NCBI RefSeq assembly: GCF_022267325.1 | Contig: NZ_JAIZBG010000001.1 | Span: 2,961,501-3,025,500 of the forward strand | DNA length: 64,000 nt | Origin: Leptospira sanjuanensis | GTDB taxonomy: Bacteria; Spirochaetota; Leptospiria; Leptospirales; Leptospiraceae | Reading direction: 5' to 3' | Shown here: piece by piece, positions 1 to 16,754 of the stretch | Numbering within the stretch: position 1 is the first letter of the stretch | How the letters are laid out: each line of letters begins with the position of its first letter | Made by a program: the position numbers and the translations under genes | The notes under the pieces: generated by a model | What the model saw: the letters and a program-made list of their open reading frames with translations, nothing else | The model's database searches: none | What the model was told of the DNA's origin: nothing

Positions 1-1
1 A

Positions 2-208
2 TTCTTCGTAAAAATTCCGGGCACGGGATTCCGTTTCGGATTTCAACCCAACCTCGGAGAATACATCGGAGTCGTGGACTTTCTCGACTTCGACTGGCCC
101 GACTTCCTTTTATTTTCCAGATGGCCCGCGTTCAACGTGGCCGATTCCTGCGTGACGATCGGATTGACGATTCTCATCTTCACGATGAAGCTGGAAGAGG
201 AGAAATAA
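2..208 (+). CDS. lspA: Signal peptidase II, C-terminal part (cut by window edge)
   Basis: Partial frame open from the window edge to TAA at 206-208. It carries the LspA hallmark NVADS preceded by WPAF, where the Asp is the second catalytic aspartate of this membrane aspartyl protease, then a hydrophobic last helix and a short charged tail (KLEEEK). LspA removes signal peptides from lipid-modified prolipoproteins in the inner membrane, which fits a genome with many lipoproteins. The next gene starts 4 bases later, so the two are probably co-transcribed. The N-terminal half and first catalytic Asp lie outside the window. Confidence 0.9.
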   Translation, partial: FFVKIPGTGFRFGFQPNLGEYIGVVDFLDFDWPDFLLFSRWPAFNVADSCVTIGLTILIFTMKLEEEK

Positions 209-212
209 TTTC

Positions 213-732
213 TTGAAAGCGCTCGACCTGCCCATCTGGAGAAAATTGTTCAATCGCAAAGAGGCGAACAACAAGGAAATCATTCATTTTCTAAGGGAAA
301 CTTCCGTCTTCGGCAGAATGAAAAAAAGAACCCTGATCGAAATCGCAAGGATGGTGCACGTTCGGGAATATCAGGAAGGGGAGACGATCTTTCGTCAGGG
401 AGAAGTCGGAGCGGGATTTTATCTCGTCTACGACGGCTCCGTCGTGATCCGTTCCGTGCGCGACGGAATCGAACTCGATCTCGCACATCTCGATCAGCAC
501 GCGTTCTTCGGCGAACTTTCCCTCTTTACGGAGGAACGAAGAACCGCGAGCGCGATCGCTCTCGAACAAACGACGTTGCTCGGATTTTTTCAACCCGATC
601 TCAAAGAGATCATCGAAACCAAACCGAGGATCGGAATCGAAATTCTCATGAGCCTTTCCACGGTAATCGTGGAACGACTTCATAGAACCAACGGATTGTT
701 GGAAAAGGCTTACTTCCGAGGAAAACAAAAGA

Positions 733-740
<8 letters not shown>
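213..740 (+). CDS. Cyclic-nucleotide-binding domain protein without DNA-binding domain
   Basis: A 175-aa protein with a single cNMP-binding domain (about residues 30-150). The phosphate-binding cassette is visible as FGELSLF at 99-105 with Arg109-Arg110-Thr111-Ala112 after it, as in domains that bind cAMP or cGMP. There is no HTH domain after it, so it is not a CRP-type regulator. The start is TTG, supported by GAGGAG about 9 bases upstream. It sits between lspA and an AI-2E-type permease and overlaps the permease by 8 bases, so translation is likely coupled. Two nucleotide cyclases elsewhere in the window could supply the ligand; that link is inference. Confidence 0.85.
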
Positions 741-1800
<1,060 letters not shown>

Positions 1801-1928
1801 AGAAGGTTTGTGAATCGATTCCAAATGAAAAGAACTTAGAAAGAACCGCTTTCAGCCTATCCTGATTCTCTTTTAACAACTCAATTTTGTTACAGCATTT
1901 ATCCGCTTCGAATTCGGACTGAGCGGAC

Positions 1929-2453
1929 TCAGGAATTTGTGGAAGAGTTTCGCACCTTTTGCAAGAAGACGTCCTTGTCAGAATTCTGAAAGACATTCGT
2001 TGGAATGATCAACGCCGATAACGAAGTCACGTATAAAAACAAATAACCGTCACCTTCTTCACAACGATGAATCTTTTCGAGAGAATAACGAAACGATCCC
2101 GAATCGTTTTCCGTAAGGATCGCGTCGTCGGTGAGTTCCAAGTTTTGAACTCCGATCATCCCGTTGTTACGACCTTCTTTTAAAAGATTTTTTACGTTAT
2201 TCTTCAATCGCCAATAGTAGATTTTGTCCGCAAAAAGAAACCAAAGGATTCCGATCGCAAACAAAGGAGAATTCCATAGGATCGAAATGAGATCCAAATG
2301 TTCCCGGTTAAGAAAGAAAAAAACAGCGATCGCCCATATAGGAATCAGCCAGCGCAAAAGCAAAAGCCTTCTTTGTGTAAACTTCGAATTTCGAAAATGA
2401 TAAACGTTGAAATTGATAATATCCTGCTCGTTTAACGGGAAAGAAAGTTTCAT
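1929..2453 (-). CDS. YcxB-like membrane protein
   Basis: A 174-aa protein with two adjacent hydrophobic segments (about residues 29-75) followed by a soluble C-terminal half (about 95-170) with the pattern seen in YcxB-like proteins: a strand-rich region ending in a buried SALIIPTNVF motif. The YcxB-like family is widespread, membrane-anchored and of unknown function. It stands alone, convergent with the upstream permease and followed by a separate toxin-antitoxin unit. Family assignment is by recognition of layout and the IPTNVF segment. Confidence 0.6.
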   Translation of the reverse strand: MKLSFPLNEQDIINFNVYHFRNSKFTQRRLLLLRWLIPIWAIAVFFFLNREHLDLISILWNSPLFAIGILWFLFADKIYYWRLKNNVKNLLKEGRNNGMIGVQNLELTDDAILTENDSGSFRYSLEKIHRCEEGDGYLFLYVTSLSALIIPTNVFQNSDKDVFLQKVRNSSTNS

Positions 2454-2568
2454 AAAGGGGTGCTCCGAGTTCGGACGAATTTTGTTCGTCTTTTTAAAAA
2501 CATTTGTGTCTCGTTTAGTTTGCGCGATTTAGGAATCGAATTTGAAAAATCCATTTTCTAAATAACGA

Positions 2569-3009
2569 TTAAGCCAAGGGTTTTACCACTTTCAAACGAG
2601 CGGCCTTTGCCAAAGCGATCTGCTTCATATCTAAAGAATAAAATTCTTTCACTTTTAAAGAAATCGCCTGAGCTACGTGCAAAATATCTAATGAACGAAC
2701 TCCTAACTTGTGAGTGTGCTTTCTCGAAAGTTCCGCGGCGATTTTCAGAGACTCCGATCCCGAAACGATTTTGAGTTCTAAAACTCCTTCCGAAAGATCG
2801 CTCTCGAAATCTTTTCGTAAAAGCGCCACTTCTTTTGTGTTGATTTCTTTACGGAACAACTTGAGATTAATTGCGTTTTCCCATTCCAGAATATGTAAAT
2901 TCGTAATAGGAATCGAAGTTCCTTTTCTTTCAAAAAATCTAGAAACCTGCTCGGAATTGATTTCGGGAAAGTAAAGTTTTACCAATACGCCCGTGTCGAG
3001 GTAGTCCAC
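2569..3009 (-). CDS. PIN-domain toxin, VapC type
   Basis: A 146-aa PIN-domain protein of typical VapC length. The acidic metal-binding set is present: Asp5 in the first strand, Glu42/Glu44 in the second helix, Asp108 in the RSLDILHVAQA motif and Asp127 in YSLDMKQ. VapC toxins are Mg-dependent ribonucleases that cut tRNA or rRNA. The start is GTG, sharing one base with the TAG stop of the antitoxin (TAGTG), so toxin translation depends on antitoxin translation, as expected for a type II module. No sign of decay: all acidic residues remain. Confidence 0.85.
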   Translation of the reverse strand: MDYLDTGVLVKLYFPEINSEQVSRFFERKGTSIPITNLHILEWENAINLKLFRKEINTKEVALLRKDFESDLSEGVLELKIVSGSESLKIAAELSRKHTHKLGVRSLDILHVAQAISLKVKEFYSLDMKQIALAKAARLKVVKPLA

Positions 3010-3257
3010 TAAGCACGGCCGTCCCGGTCCGATCGGATTAAATCGCTTAGAGACTTTCCCTTTGCAGAACTGATCCGAGTCTTAGCGCGTTTATAAAAAT
3101 CGGGAACGAAACTTTTTTTAAACTCTTGCGAATGAAACGAAGTAATTTTTGCGACCACTTTCTTTCGGCGCAAAACGTAGACTTCTTCACCGTCCTCCAC
3201 CCAATCCAATATTTTGGAAAAGTTATGCTGAATATCCCGGATATTGGCCTCTTTCAT
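3009..3257 (-). CDS. Phd/YefM-type antitoxin
   Basis: An 82-aa protein beginning MKEANIRDIQHNFSKILDWV, matching the Phd/YefM fold (short strand, helix, then a GEEVYVLRRKKVVAKI hairpin that is typical of the DNA-binding dimer core). The C-terminal half is basic and Ser-rich, the part that usually wraps the toxin. It is the first gene of a two-gene operon with the PIN toxin. The promoter spacer just upstream is a perfect palindrome, a likely site for autorepression. Pairing of a Phd-type antitoxin with a PIN toxin is common. Confidence 0.85.
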   Translation of the reverse strand: MKEANIRDIQHNFSKILDWVEDGEEVYVLRRKKVVAKITSFHSQEFKKSFVPDFYKRAKTRISSAKGKSLSDLIRSDRDGRA

Positions 3258-3262
3258 AACTC

Positions 3263-3292
3263 AATTTAGACGCACAAAATGTGCGTCGTCAA
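3263..3292 (-). promoter_or_regulatory. Toxin-antitoxin promoter with palindromic operator in the spacer
   Basis: Reading on the minus strand: TTGACG (3292-3287), an 18-base spacer, then TAAATT (3268-3263). The spacer carries the palindrome GACGCACA-N3-TGTGCGTC (3269-3287), which reaches one base into the -35 element. The antitoxin ATG lies 6 bases after the -10 box, so the leader is very short. An antitoxin or toxin-antitoxin complex bound here would occlude polymerase. Elements are seen; function is inferred. Confidence 0.6.
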
Positions 3293-3376
3293 GAAAAATT
3301 GCAGGGAATCCGTCAAGTCAATACCTGCCGAGGAAATGTTATATGAATTTAATAGGATATTAGGGAATAAAATCTA

Positions 3377-4096
<720 letters not shown>

Positions 4097-4105
4097 AATC
4101 GACCT

Positions 4106-5971
<1,866 letters not shown>

Positions 5972-6043
5972 AATGCAACCCTTGCAATCCCGCGTCTCTG
6001 TTCAAATTTGCAGTTCTGAGAAATAAATCAAGAAAGATACTGA

Positions 6044-6089
<46 letters not shown>

Positions 6090-6092
6090 CTG

Positions 6093-6461
6093 ATGATAAT
6101 CCGCAGCGAGATACGGGAGAACCACATCGTTCTTAGCGTTCTTGAAGATATTCTTATGGATAATTCGCGGGATTTCTACTACGAATTCGAAGAATCCGTA
6201 AAAACCGGAAATCCGGAAATCATCAGTTTTTTTCTAGGAAAGGTCAAATTCATTGACTCTTCCGGAATCGGCATCATCATCAAAGTTAGAAATCAAATCC
6301 GCGAAAAAAACGGAACCGTCAATATTTTCGGCCTCAATAAATCCCTAAACTCGGTGTTTCGACTATCGGGACTGGATAAAATTGTGAACCTTTATACCAA
6401 TGATGAGTTTCTAAACAAGTATCCGGTTTTTCAAGAGTTCGTAGATCAAAATTCCAAATGA
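6093..6461 (+). CDS. STAS-domain protein, anti-sigma factor antagonist type
   Basis: A 122-aa single STAS domain, from the ATG at 6093. The frame is open from a TTG at 6057, but the family's first strand starts at IRSEIREN so the later ATG is chosen. The phosphorylation loop is intact: KFIDSSGIG with Ser56 and Ser57 after Asp55, as in SpoIIAA/RsbV-type switch proteins that bind anti-sigma factors or kinases. No partner kinase is adjacent. Its stop overlaps the next lipoprotein gene by ATGA, so the two are coupled. The role in sigma-factor control is family-based inference. Confidence 0.8.
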   Translation: MIIRSEIRENHIVLSVLEDILMDNSRDFYYEFEESVKTGNPEIISFFLGKVKFIDSSGIGIIIKVRNQIREKNGTVNIFGLNKSLNSVFRLSGLDKIVNLYTNDEFLNKYPVFQEFVDQNSK

Positions 6462-7198
6462 AACTAACATTCAAATTTTTCAGTTTATTCCTCGTCTTTC
6501 TTTTCGTTCAGTGTTCCTGGGTCCAGGAGCGAAGCTTCTTCTTCTGGACCAGAAATCAAAACCTGCTCTACAATTCGGAAGAAGTCGCGTATTTTAAGAT
6601 TAGTCCGTCCAAAGTGGATCAATTCGACGAATTTGTAGCTCCCGGCGCTTTCTCACATCCTACGCAGCTCACTCCCGAACAGTGGAAAGACTTGCTCGGA
6701 AATCTCAAATACGTCAAAAAATCCTCGCTCGGTTTTTTTACCGATCACGTTTTTTCGGATGGAGAGTTGGAAATCATTGCGAGAGATCTTCCCTACGTTC
6801 TCAAGTCTCTTCCCGAAAATAAGATTCTCGTTTTGATTACCAAATACGACGACATCCAATCCGTTATCTCCAACGAAGAACTGACTTCCGCGCTGATTTG
6901 GGGGGAGAAGGACAAGATCAATCTGGTTTTCGGCAAGATCAAACGCGAAATCGTAGATAAGGCCGTCGGGCTGGATTTTGCTCTTTGGACGGACATCAAA
7001 CAGATTCACCTAACACACGTATCCGACGGAACGGAGATCGGCGACAACGGAACCGTGCAGTTCCAATTGGTACGCAATATTCCGAACCGTAAGTGGGTCG
7101 TCTTCGATACCGCGCATTTGGATCAGTACAAGTTCAAACCGAGAAAACGAAACGAGATCCGCAGACTCACGGACGAAAACGACCGTCCCGGCGGCTAA
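6458..7198 (+). CDS. Hypothetical lipoprotein
   Basis: A 246-aa protein with a signal peptide (LTFKFFSLFLVFLF) and a spirochaetal lipobox FVQC giving a lipidated Cys19. The mature part has no motif I recognise; it alternates strands and helices and ends in a basic, polar tail (KPRKRNEIRR). It starts within the stop of the STAS gene (ATGA), so it belongs to the same transcript and is probably placed on the periplasmic side of a membrane. No known function can be assigned. Confidence 0.7.
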   Translation: MKLTFKFFSLFLVFLFVQCSWVQERSFFFWTRNQNLLYNSEEVAYFKISPSKVDQFDEFVAPGAFSHPTQLTPEQWKDLLGNLKYVKKSSLGFFTDHVFSDGELEIIARDLPYVLKSLPENKILVLITKYDDIQSVISNEELTSALIWGEKDKINLVFGKIKREIVDKAVGLDFALWTDIKQIHLTHVSDGTEIGDNGTVQFQLVRNIPNRKWVVFDTAHLDQYKFKPRKRNEIRRLTDENDRPGG

Positions 7199-7252
7199 TT
7201 TTTGTTAAGCGACTTCGTTTAAATGAATCGTTCGAACGAATTGTGTGACGAT

Positions 7253-7330
7253 TGAACAAAACGAAGGAGTTCCCACAGTTTTCGAAGACTACGTCGTTTG
7301 CATTGTGAACAAAACGAAGGAGTTCCCACA
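7253..7330. repeat. 25-bp direct repeat, two copies, carrying GAGTTCCCACA
   Basis: Two identical 25-bp copies at 7253-7277 and 7306-7330 (53-bp period) end in AACGAAGGAGTTCCCACA. The same core occurs in other gaps of this window (13277, 28841, 28901). They lie in the 277-bp gap between the lipoprotein and ileS, which also holds one GTTAAGCGA copy at 7204 and a 16-bp palindrome of AAACGCG arms at 7388-7403. I see no gene in this gap. Confidence 0.8.
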
Positions 7331-7408
7331 CGAAAATCGGGTCCGGGCACGAAGGCCGGATAAATTCCCCGGAGAGGGGGTAGCGAAAAACGCGAACGCG
7401 TTTGTAGC

Positions 7409-7440
7409 GAGGGGGAGCCTTCCCCCACCTTTTCAAATTT
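7409..7440 (+). terminator. GC-rich hairpin followed by T-runs
   Basis: GGGGGA and TCCCCC pair around a short loop (7411-7426), followed on the plus strand by CACCTTTTCAAATTTTATT. This suits an intrinsic terminator for the STAS/lipoprotein transcript. On the minus strand it could also end the ileS transcript, but the T-run there is missing. Confidence 0.55.
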
Positions 7441-7475
7441 TATTGTGAAATCGGTCTTCCGACGAACCGACAAAC

Positions 7476-10226
<2,751 letters not shown>

Positions 10227-10227
10227 A

Positions 10228-10881
10228 TCAATAATCGATTTTAGTGTTCGGAAGGATCGCCTGGAGTTTTTCGGCGTCCTCCCCTTTCAATGATGTTTTC
10301 TTAATATTCAATCTTTTTAAACGGGTTAAACTTTTGAGTTTTTGATAATTGGAAGGCAGGGCCGTAATTTTGGAATTCAGGTTGAGATCCAATTCCTCCA
10401 AGACGGAAAGCGAAGCGAGAATTTCAACGTCGGTTTCCGTCAGGGTGAGTTTATTTTGATCCACATAAAGCGTTTTGATCAAAGGAAGGAACAAAAGCTC
10501 CGAAGGAAGAATCGTCAGATCATTACTCCCCGCGAGCAGCACTTTCAAATTCTTTAATTTAGAAAAAGAGGAAGGGAAACCGCTCAGATCATTTCCAAAA
10601 ACGTTCAGTTGTTCGAGCTTTGTGCAATCGCCGATGAAATCGGGAAGAGTCGTTAAGCTGTTCAGCCGAAGATCAAGGCGCGTCAGATTCGGATACGCAC
10701 AGACTCCTTCGGGGATGGCGGACAACTTCTGCATTCCCAAATCCAAGATCTGCACAGATTCCGGTTTTGCTTTTGCCTCTTCTAAAATTTCCGCCGCGTT
10801 CTTCTTGCAAGCGGTAGCAAGGAGCGATACAAGTATCAGAGACCAGATCGCGATGAGTTTATTTCTAAAGGGAGAATTCAT
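10228..10881 (-). CDS. Leucine-rich-repeat lipoprotein
   Basis: A 217-aa protein from ATG at 10881, chosen over an upstream in-frame codon because it has AAGGAAAC as ribosome-binding site and begins a clean signal peptide. The lipobox LATAC gives lipidated Cys25. The mature part is about six leucine-rich repeats of 22-24 residues (for example [20 protein letters not shown] and [18 protein letters not shown]), a curved protein-binding surface. Leptospires carry many LRR proteins and some bind host cell components; for this one the partner is unknown. It lies between purL (13 bases upstream) and ileS. Confidence 0.85.
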   Translation of the reverse strand: MNSPFRNKLIAIWSLILVSLLATACKKNAAEILEEAKAKPESVQILDLGMQKLSAIPEGVCAYPNLTRLDLRLNSLTTLPDFIGDCTKLEQLNVFGNDLSGFPSSFSKLKNLKVLLAGSNDLTILPSELLFLPLIKTLYVDQNKLTLTETDVEILASLSVLEELDLNLNSKITALPSNYQKLKSLTRLKRLNIKKTSLKGEDAEKLQAILPNTKIDY

Positions 10882-10894
10882 TTTTTCGTTTCCT

Positions 10895-13132
<2,238 letters not shown>

Positions 13133-13192
13133 CGATTGTCAGTATTTTTTCCAAGTCGCCCTCTGAAAATCAAATATTCCCGGAAATTTTGT

Positions 13193-13287
13193 ATGGGAGT
13201 TCTACGGTGTTCGCGCCGTTGATATTGGGGTTGGTAAGAGTTCCCGCAATTTTCCGAAAAGACATTCGATCCGCAGGAGTTCCCACA
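13193..13287. repeat. Degenerate GAGTTCCCACA-type repeats
   Basis: Three related units lie in the 205-bp gap between purL and the 425-aa lipoprotein: GGGAGTTCTACGG near 13193, GAGTTCCCGCA near 13230 and an exact GAGTTCCCACA at 13277-13287. Spacing is about 40-50 bases. They look like a decaying tandem of the element also seen at 7.3 and 28.8 kb. No gene is visible here. Confidence 0.6.
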
Positions 13288-13300
13288 ACCACCCGAAACA

Positions 13301-13323
13301 CCGTTTTCCCAAAAGGAAAACGG
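13301..13323 (-). terminator. Hairpin downstream of the 425-aa lipoprotein gene
   Basis: Perfect 9-bp arms CCGTTTTCC and GGAAAACGG with a 5-base loop, starting 15 bases after the lipoprotein stop codon. No clear T-run follows on the minus strand, so termination is likely but not certain. Confidence 0.5.
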
Positions 13324-13337
13324 CGAGAAAATTCAGA

Positions 13338-14615
13338 TTACTGAACGGTCAAAGTGTACGCAAAATTTGTGGATTGAGGGGTCACACCTACGGTAACGGT
13401 TTTCCCCTGTTCGATCGTTTCCGTAATCGTATCGTTGCCAACGGCTTCAGCGGTTTTATAATTCTTTCCGATATTGATTCCCGGACAGGTTCCAATCCAC
13501 GCCGCTAAATCGGAGTCCGCCGTTTGCGCGTTCAACTGAATCGAATACGACTTGGTGGACGGAGCGGTGAACTGAAAATACTGAGTGCAAATGTTGTTCG
13601 TCGAGTTGCAGGAACCATTCTTAACCTTAGCCTGATTTACGTTGATCGATTCCGCATTGAAGGAAGGGCATACAAAACCGGAAGTCATCTTCTGAATGCT
13701 GCTGATCGTGTTTGCCTGAGAGACTTGAAGCGTAAACCGGTTGTTGTTTCCGGTCACGTCCGAGTAGGAAAAATAAACCACGTCTCCCGCACTCAGCTTT
13801 CTGGTAAAATTCCGATCGTCATTTCCTCCCGACGAAGGGGAAAAGTAAGAAGTATCATTCACTGCGGGGCATCGATTCACCGAAATTGCGATGTCCACTT
13901 GACTCGTCAGATCGACCAGATCCACGGCAAAACGATAACTTCCATCACTCGGAGCGACGAATCGATAGTGACGGGTCGGATCTCCCGAGTTCATCGTAAG
14001 AACATCGGTCGAAACTCCCAAACTCAAGGTTCCGTCTGTTTGTGTGGAACAAGAATTTACGGAACCTACCGTATAAGCGTGGTTAGCCGTATAATTCCCC
14101 ATTCCGCTTTTTAAGAATCCGACCCAAACGGTATCGTTTTGTCCCGCTTCGAAAGTGATCTCATCCGAACCCTGGTCCCCGTTGCCTCCGTTTACCGATG
14201 CGATAGTCGCCCCTTCCGTAAGAGGACAACGGTTTTTCCAAAGAAAGACATCGCCGTTAACCGCGGTAAGATTCCCGATCACGTTAGACGTAACCGTATA
14301 AGTTCCGCTCGCATCCATTAGAAATTCCTGAAAACCCCATTGATACCAGGAGTTGTGTCTGATCTTTCCGGCCGCCGTAAGTCCCAACGTACTCGTCGTC
14401 GAACCAGAAGAACCCGGGTTTGCCGTATAGCTTCCTTCGGAAAGATCGATCGAGGAAAAACCGCAAGCCGCTTTCGAAAAGCCGTTACTCGAGTTAATTC
14501 CATTCACGATCGCTGTCGTAACTAAAAGATTCATCAGAGGATTTTGTTGTTCCTCATCTTTTTTACAATTTACGGTTATGCTGATTAGCAAAATTGCCAA
14601 CAGAATACGAATCAT
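13338..14615 (-). CDS. Secreted lipoprotein with tandem PPC-like beta domains
   Basis: A 425-aa protein from ATG at 14615, chosen because AAGGAG lies just upstream and a signal peptide starts there. The lipobox ITVNC gives lipidated Cys17. The mature part is Ser/Thr/Asn/Gly-rich and seems built of about three beta domains, each ending in a similar strand (YTVTSNV, RFTLQVSQ, YTLTVQ) and each carrying a Cys in a WKNRCP, SVNRCP or WIGTCP motif, like bacterial pre-peptidase C-terminal domains. Function unknown; likely surface or periplasmic. The leader carries a long inverted repeat next to the ribosome-binding site. Confidence 0.7.
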   Translation of the reverse strand: MIRILLAILLISITVNCKKDEEQQNPLMNLLVTTAIVNGINSSNGFSKAACGFSSIDLSEGSYTANPGSSGSTTSTLGLTAAGKIRHNSWYQWGFQEFLMDASGTYTVTSNVIGNLTAVNGDVFLWKNRCPLTEGATIASVNGGNGDQGSDEITFEAGQNDTVWVGFLKSGMGNYTANHAYTVGSVNSCSTQTDGTLSLGVSTDVLTMNSGDPTRHYRFVAPSDGSYRFAVDLVDLTSQVDIAISVNRCPAVNDTSYFSPSSGGNDDRNFTRKLSAGDVVYFSYSDVTGNNNRFTLQVSQANTISSIQKMTSGFVCPSFNAESINVNQAKVKNGSCNSTNNICTQYFQFTAPSTKSYSIQLNAQTADSDLAAWIGTCPGINIGKNYKTAEAVGNDTITETIEQGKTVTVGVTPQSTNFAYTLTVQ

Positions 14616-14626
14616 GTTGTCTCCTT

Positions 14627-14656
14627 GTTTGTTCGATTCATGCCGATCGAACAAAC
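14627..14656 (-). promoter_or_regulatory. 11-bp inverted repeat abutting the ribosome-binding site
   Basis: Perfect arms GTTTGTTCGAT and ATCGAACAAAC separated by 8 bases. On the minus strand the second arm runs directly into AAGGAG and then the ATG of the 425-aa lipoprotein. As RNA it would form an 11-bp stem next to the Shine-Dalgarno site; as DNA it could be an operator. A TATAAC box at 14714-14709 could be the -10, placing this repeat within the leader. Confidence 0.6.
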
Positions 14657-15017
14657 GCATAGAAGCAGACAGCGTGGAAAGAGAATTTTCTCAGCAATAC
14701 GCCCCCACGTTATAACATGAATTCAATAATTAATTGATAACAGCAGGAGCATATTTCATGTAAAAACGTAGGTATTTCGTTTAACGAACACAAAACTATT
14801 TTTTGAAAAAATAAAATCACCAAGCGGCTTTGCGGCTTAGAATCGAACAAATCGATAAGAAAAAAAGAAAGTCAAATCTATAAAAATGGACAGGAAAACA
14901 AAAATGAGGAATTTAATTTCAAGTAGATTCGCTTAACAAGGAAAGAAATTTTTTCTTAAAAGGTGAAACGTCTTTCCTCGCTAAGCGTTAAGTTATCAGA
15001 GAAGCGAGACTCTACGT
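14657..15017. other. Gene-free AT-rich stretch
   Basis: No credible gene. Reading on the minus strand it holds the probable promoter of the 425-aa lipoprotein (TATAAC at 14714-14709, weak -35), several A-tracts around 14800-14900, and one copy of the dispersed GTTAAGCGA 9-mer in minus orientation at 14929-14937. The flavin reductase gene ends at its right edge. Confidence 0.6.
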
Positions 15018-15497
15018 TCAGATCGAATAATAGTTTCTTCTATAATACAACAAAGGGCGACGATCGTCGTCCGATCCGGCCGAAATCACCCTGCCGATTA
15101 CGATCGAATGATCCCCTCCGTCGACGAATTGATCCACTTCGCATTCGATATGAGAAAGCGTTCCCGGTAAAATCGGTAAGGATAATTCTCCCGTTTTGCA
15201 ATCGAGTTCTTCAATCAGAGTGTGTTTATCCGTCTTTCCCGAAGCGAACTGATTGGAAAGGGAATCTTGACCTTGTGCAAGAATGTTCACGACGAATTTT
15301 CCCGAACTGCGGATCGGATCGTGGCTTGAAATATTCTTCTGAAGACAAAAAAGAATCAAAGGAGGACTTAAGGAAAGGGAACTAAAACTGCTAACGGTCA
15401 AACCGCCGTGTTTGCCGAGATGAGAATACGTTATGACCGTTACGCCCGACGGGAAATGAGAAAGCGCATTCTTAAAAACTTCGTCCGTGATTTTCAT
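15018..15497 (-). CDS. Flavin reductase-like domain protein
   Basis: A 159-aa single-domain protein of the flavin reductase (HpaC/ActVB) family. Features: an FPSGVTVITY start to the barrel, GLTVSSFSSLSLSPPLILFCL near residues 32-52 (FMN-binding loop), KFVVNILAQ, and the late GGDHSIVIGRV motif at about 127-137. Such proteins reduce FMN or FAD with NAD(P)H, usually to feed a partner monooxygenase; no monooxygenase is adjacent, so the partner is unknown. ATG at 15497. Confidence 0.85.
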   Translation of the reverse strand: MKITDEVFKNALSHFPSGVTVITYSHLGKHGGLTVSSFSSLSLSPPLILFCLQKNISSHDPIRSSGKFVVNILAQGQDSLSNQFASGKTDKHTLIEELDCKTGELSLPILPGTLSHIECEVDQFVDGGDHSIVIGRVISAGSDDDRRPLLYYRRNYYSI

Positions 15498-15659
15498 GAA
15501 GCCGATCTTAAAATCCGAAGCCCCGATGTCAACCGATCGAAACGACTCGGATCGATCGAATAACCTTCAAGCCTACCTTAAGTCTTTCGACTCCAATGAG
15601 CCGAACGACACAAAGCAATTGACTTTTTCGATTGAACAAGGATACTCAAAGGGAACGTT

Positions 15660-16688
15660 ATGAATCGAATTCTACGCAGATCTTCCGCAATTCTATGTAT
15701 GCCTTTGTTCCTTTCCTGTCTTTGGTTGATACGACCTTCGGGAAATTTTGAAGAATACGATCCTCCGGAAAAACCGGACTATTCTCTTCTTTCTTCGTGG
15801 GCTGCGCTTCCGCAAACGGACGACGACGCGGATCGCGTTCCGTCCGAATCGGACCTCAAGAACGAACAGAGCACGGCTCTTGTCGACGTCTTCTTCGTCC
15901 ACCCCACTACGTTCTACGGAAGAGAATGGAACGCGAAATTAGGGAATGAAAGAGTCAATCGAAGAACGGACGAGGGAACGATTCAAAAACAGGCGAGCGT
16001 ATTCAATTGCTGCGCAAAGATCTACGCACCCCGATACAGACAGGCCACCTTGTATTCCTTTCTCGATCCGGACAACGGAAAACGTTCTTTAGAATTAGCA
16101 TATCAAGATATTCTCACATCCTTCGATTATTATCTGAAACAATGGAACGGAGGAAGACCCTTCATCATCGCGTCTCACAGCCAAGGTACGCACCACGCGA
16201 TCCGGCTTTTAAAGGATAGAATCGACGGCAACGCCCTTTCGCAAAAATTCGTGGCCGCCTATTTGATCGGAGGCGCCGTTCCGATCGATTCGTATCGAAC
16301 CATACCGACTTGCAAAACCTCCTCGCAGACCGGTTGTTTTGTCAGTTGGAGAACCTTCGGCGAAAAAGCGGAAATTCCGAAACTTCCGCACGATCCGAAA
16401 GTGGAAACCGTCTGCATCAATCCGATCAGTTGGAAAGAAGACGAAGTTCTCGTCGAAGCGGCCCAACATCCGGGAGGAGTCAACGCGGAATTTAAAACGA
16501 TCGAACGTCAACTTTGTAGCACTCGGTGTTTAAAAGGAATTTTACGAATTTCTAAACCGAATGCGCCCGGTTTTTCAAGATGGATCGGTGAAAACTATCA
16601 TATCTTCGACTACGGAATTTTTTATCAGAGCATTCGAGACAACGTTTCAAAACGAATCCAAACGTTTCTGGAGGAAAAGAAGAATTGA
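15660..16688 (+). CDS. DUF3089-family alpha/beta-hydrolase lipoprotein
   Basis: A 342-aa protein with signal peptide and lipobox LFLSC (Cys20). The mature part matches DUF3089: VDVFFVHPTTFY near 75-86, a nucleophile elbow IIASHSQGTHHA with Ser174, and a late His region (ENYHIFDYGIFY). These are alpha/beta-hydrolase-like proteins with no well-known substrate. Several Cys (FNCCAK, TSSQTGCF, CSTRC) may form disulphides, in line with export. A candidate promoter TTGACT-N16-GATACT precedes it but sits too close to the start to be firm. The HD-domain gene follows 66 bases later on the same strand. Confidence 0.8.
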   Translation: MNRILRRSSAILCMPLFLSCLWLIRPSGNFEEYDPPEKPDYSLLSSWAALPQTDDDADRVPSESDLKNEQSTALVDVFFVHPTTFYGREWNAKLGNERVNRRTDEGTIQKQASVFNCCAKIYAPRYRQATLYSFLDPDNGKRSLELAYQDILTSFDYYLKQWNGGRPFIIASHSQGTHHAIRLLKDRIDGNALSQKFVAAYLIGGAVPIDSYRTIPTCKTSSQTGCFVSWRTFGEKAEIPKLPHDPKVETVCINPISWKEDEVLVEAAQHPGGVNAEFKTIERQLCSTRCLKGILRISKPNAPGFSRWIGENYHIFDYGIFYQSIRDNVSKRIQTFLEEKKN

Positions 16689-16754
16689 ACTCGATCGAAA
16701 CTCTCTGGACATTTCCGATCTTTCCCGAAAGTTAGATCGCAAAAGGAGAATCCG

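Noticed and set aside
15693..15902. 69-aa minus-strand frame near the start of the DUF3089 gene
   Set aside because: Lies fully inside a real gene and is basic and featureless.
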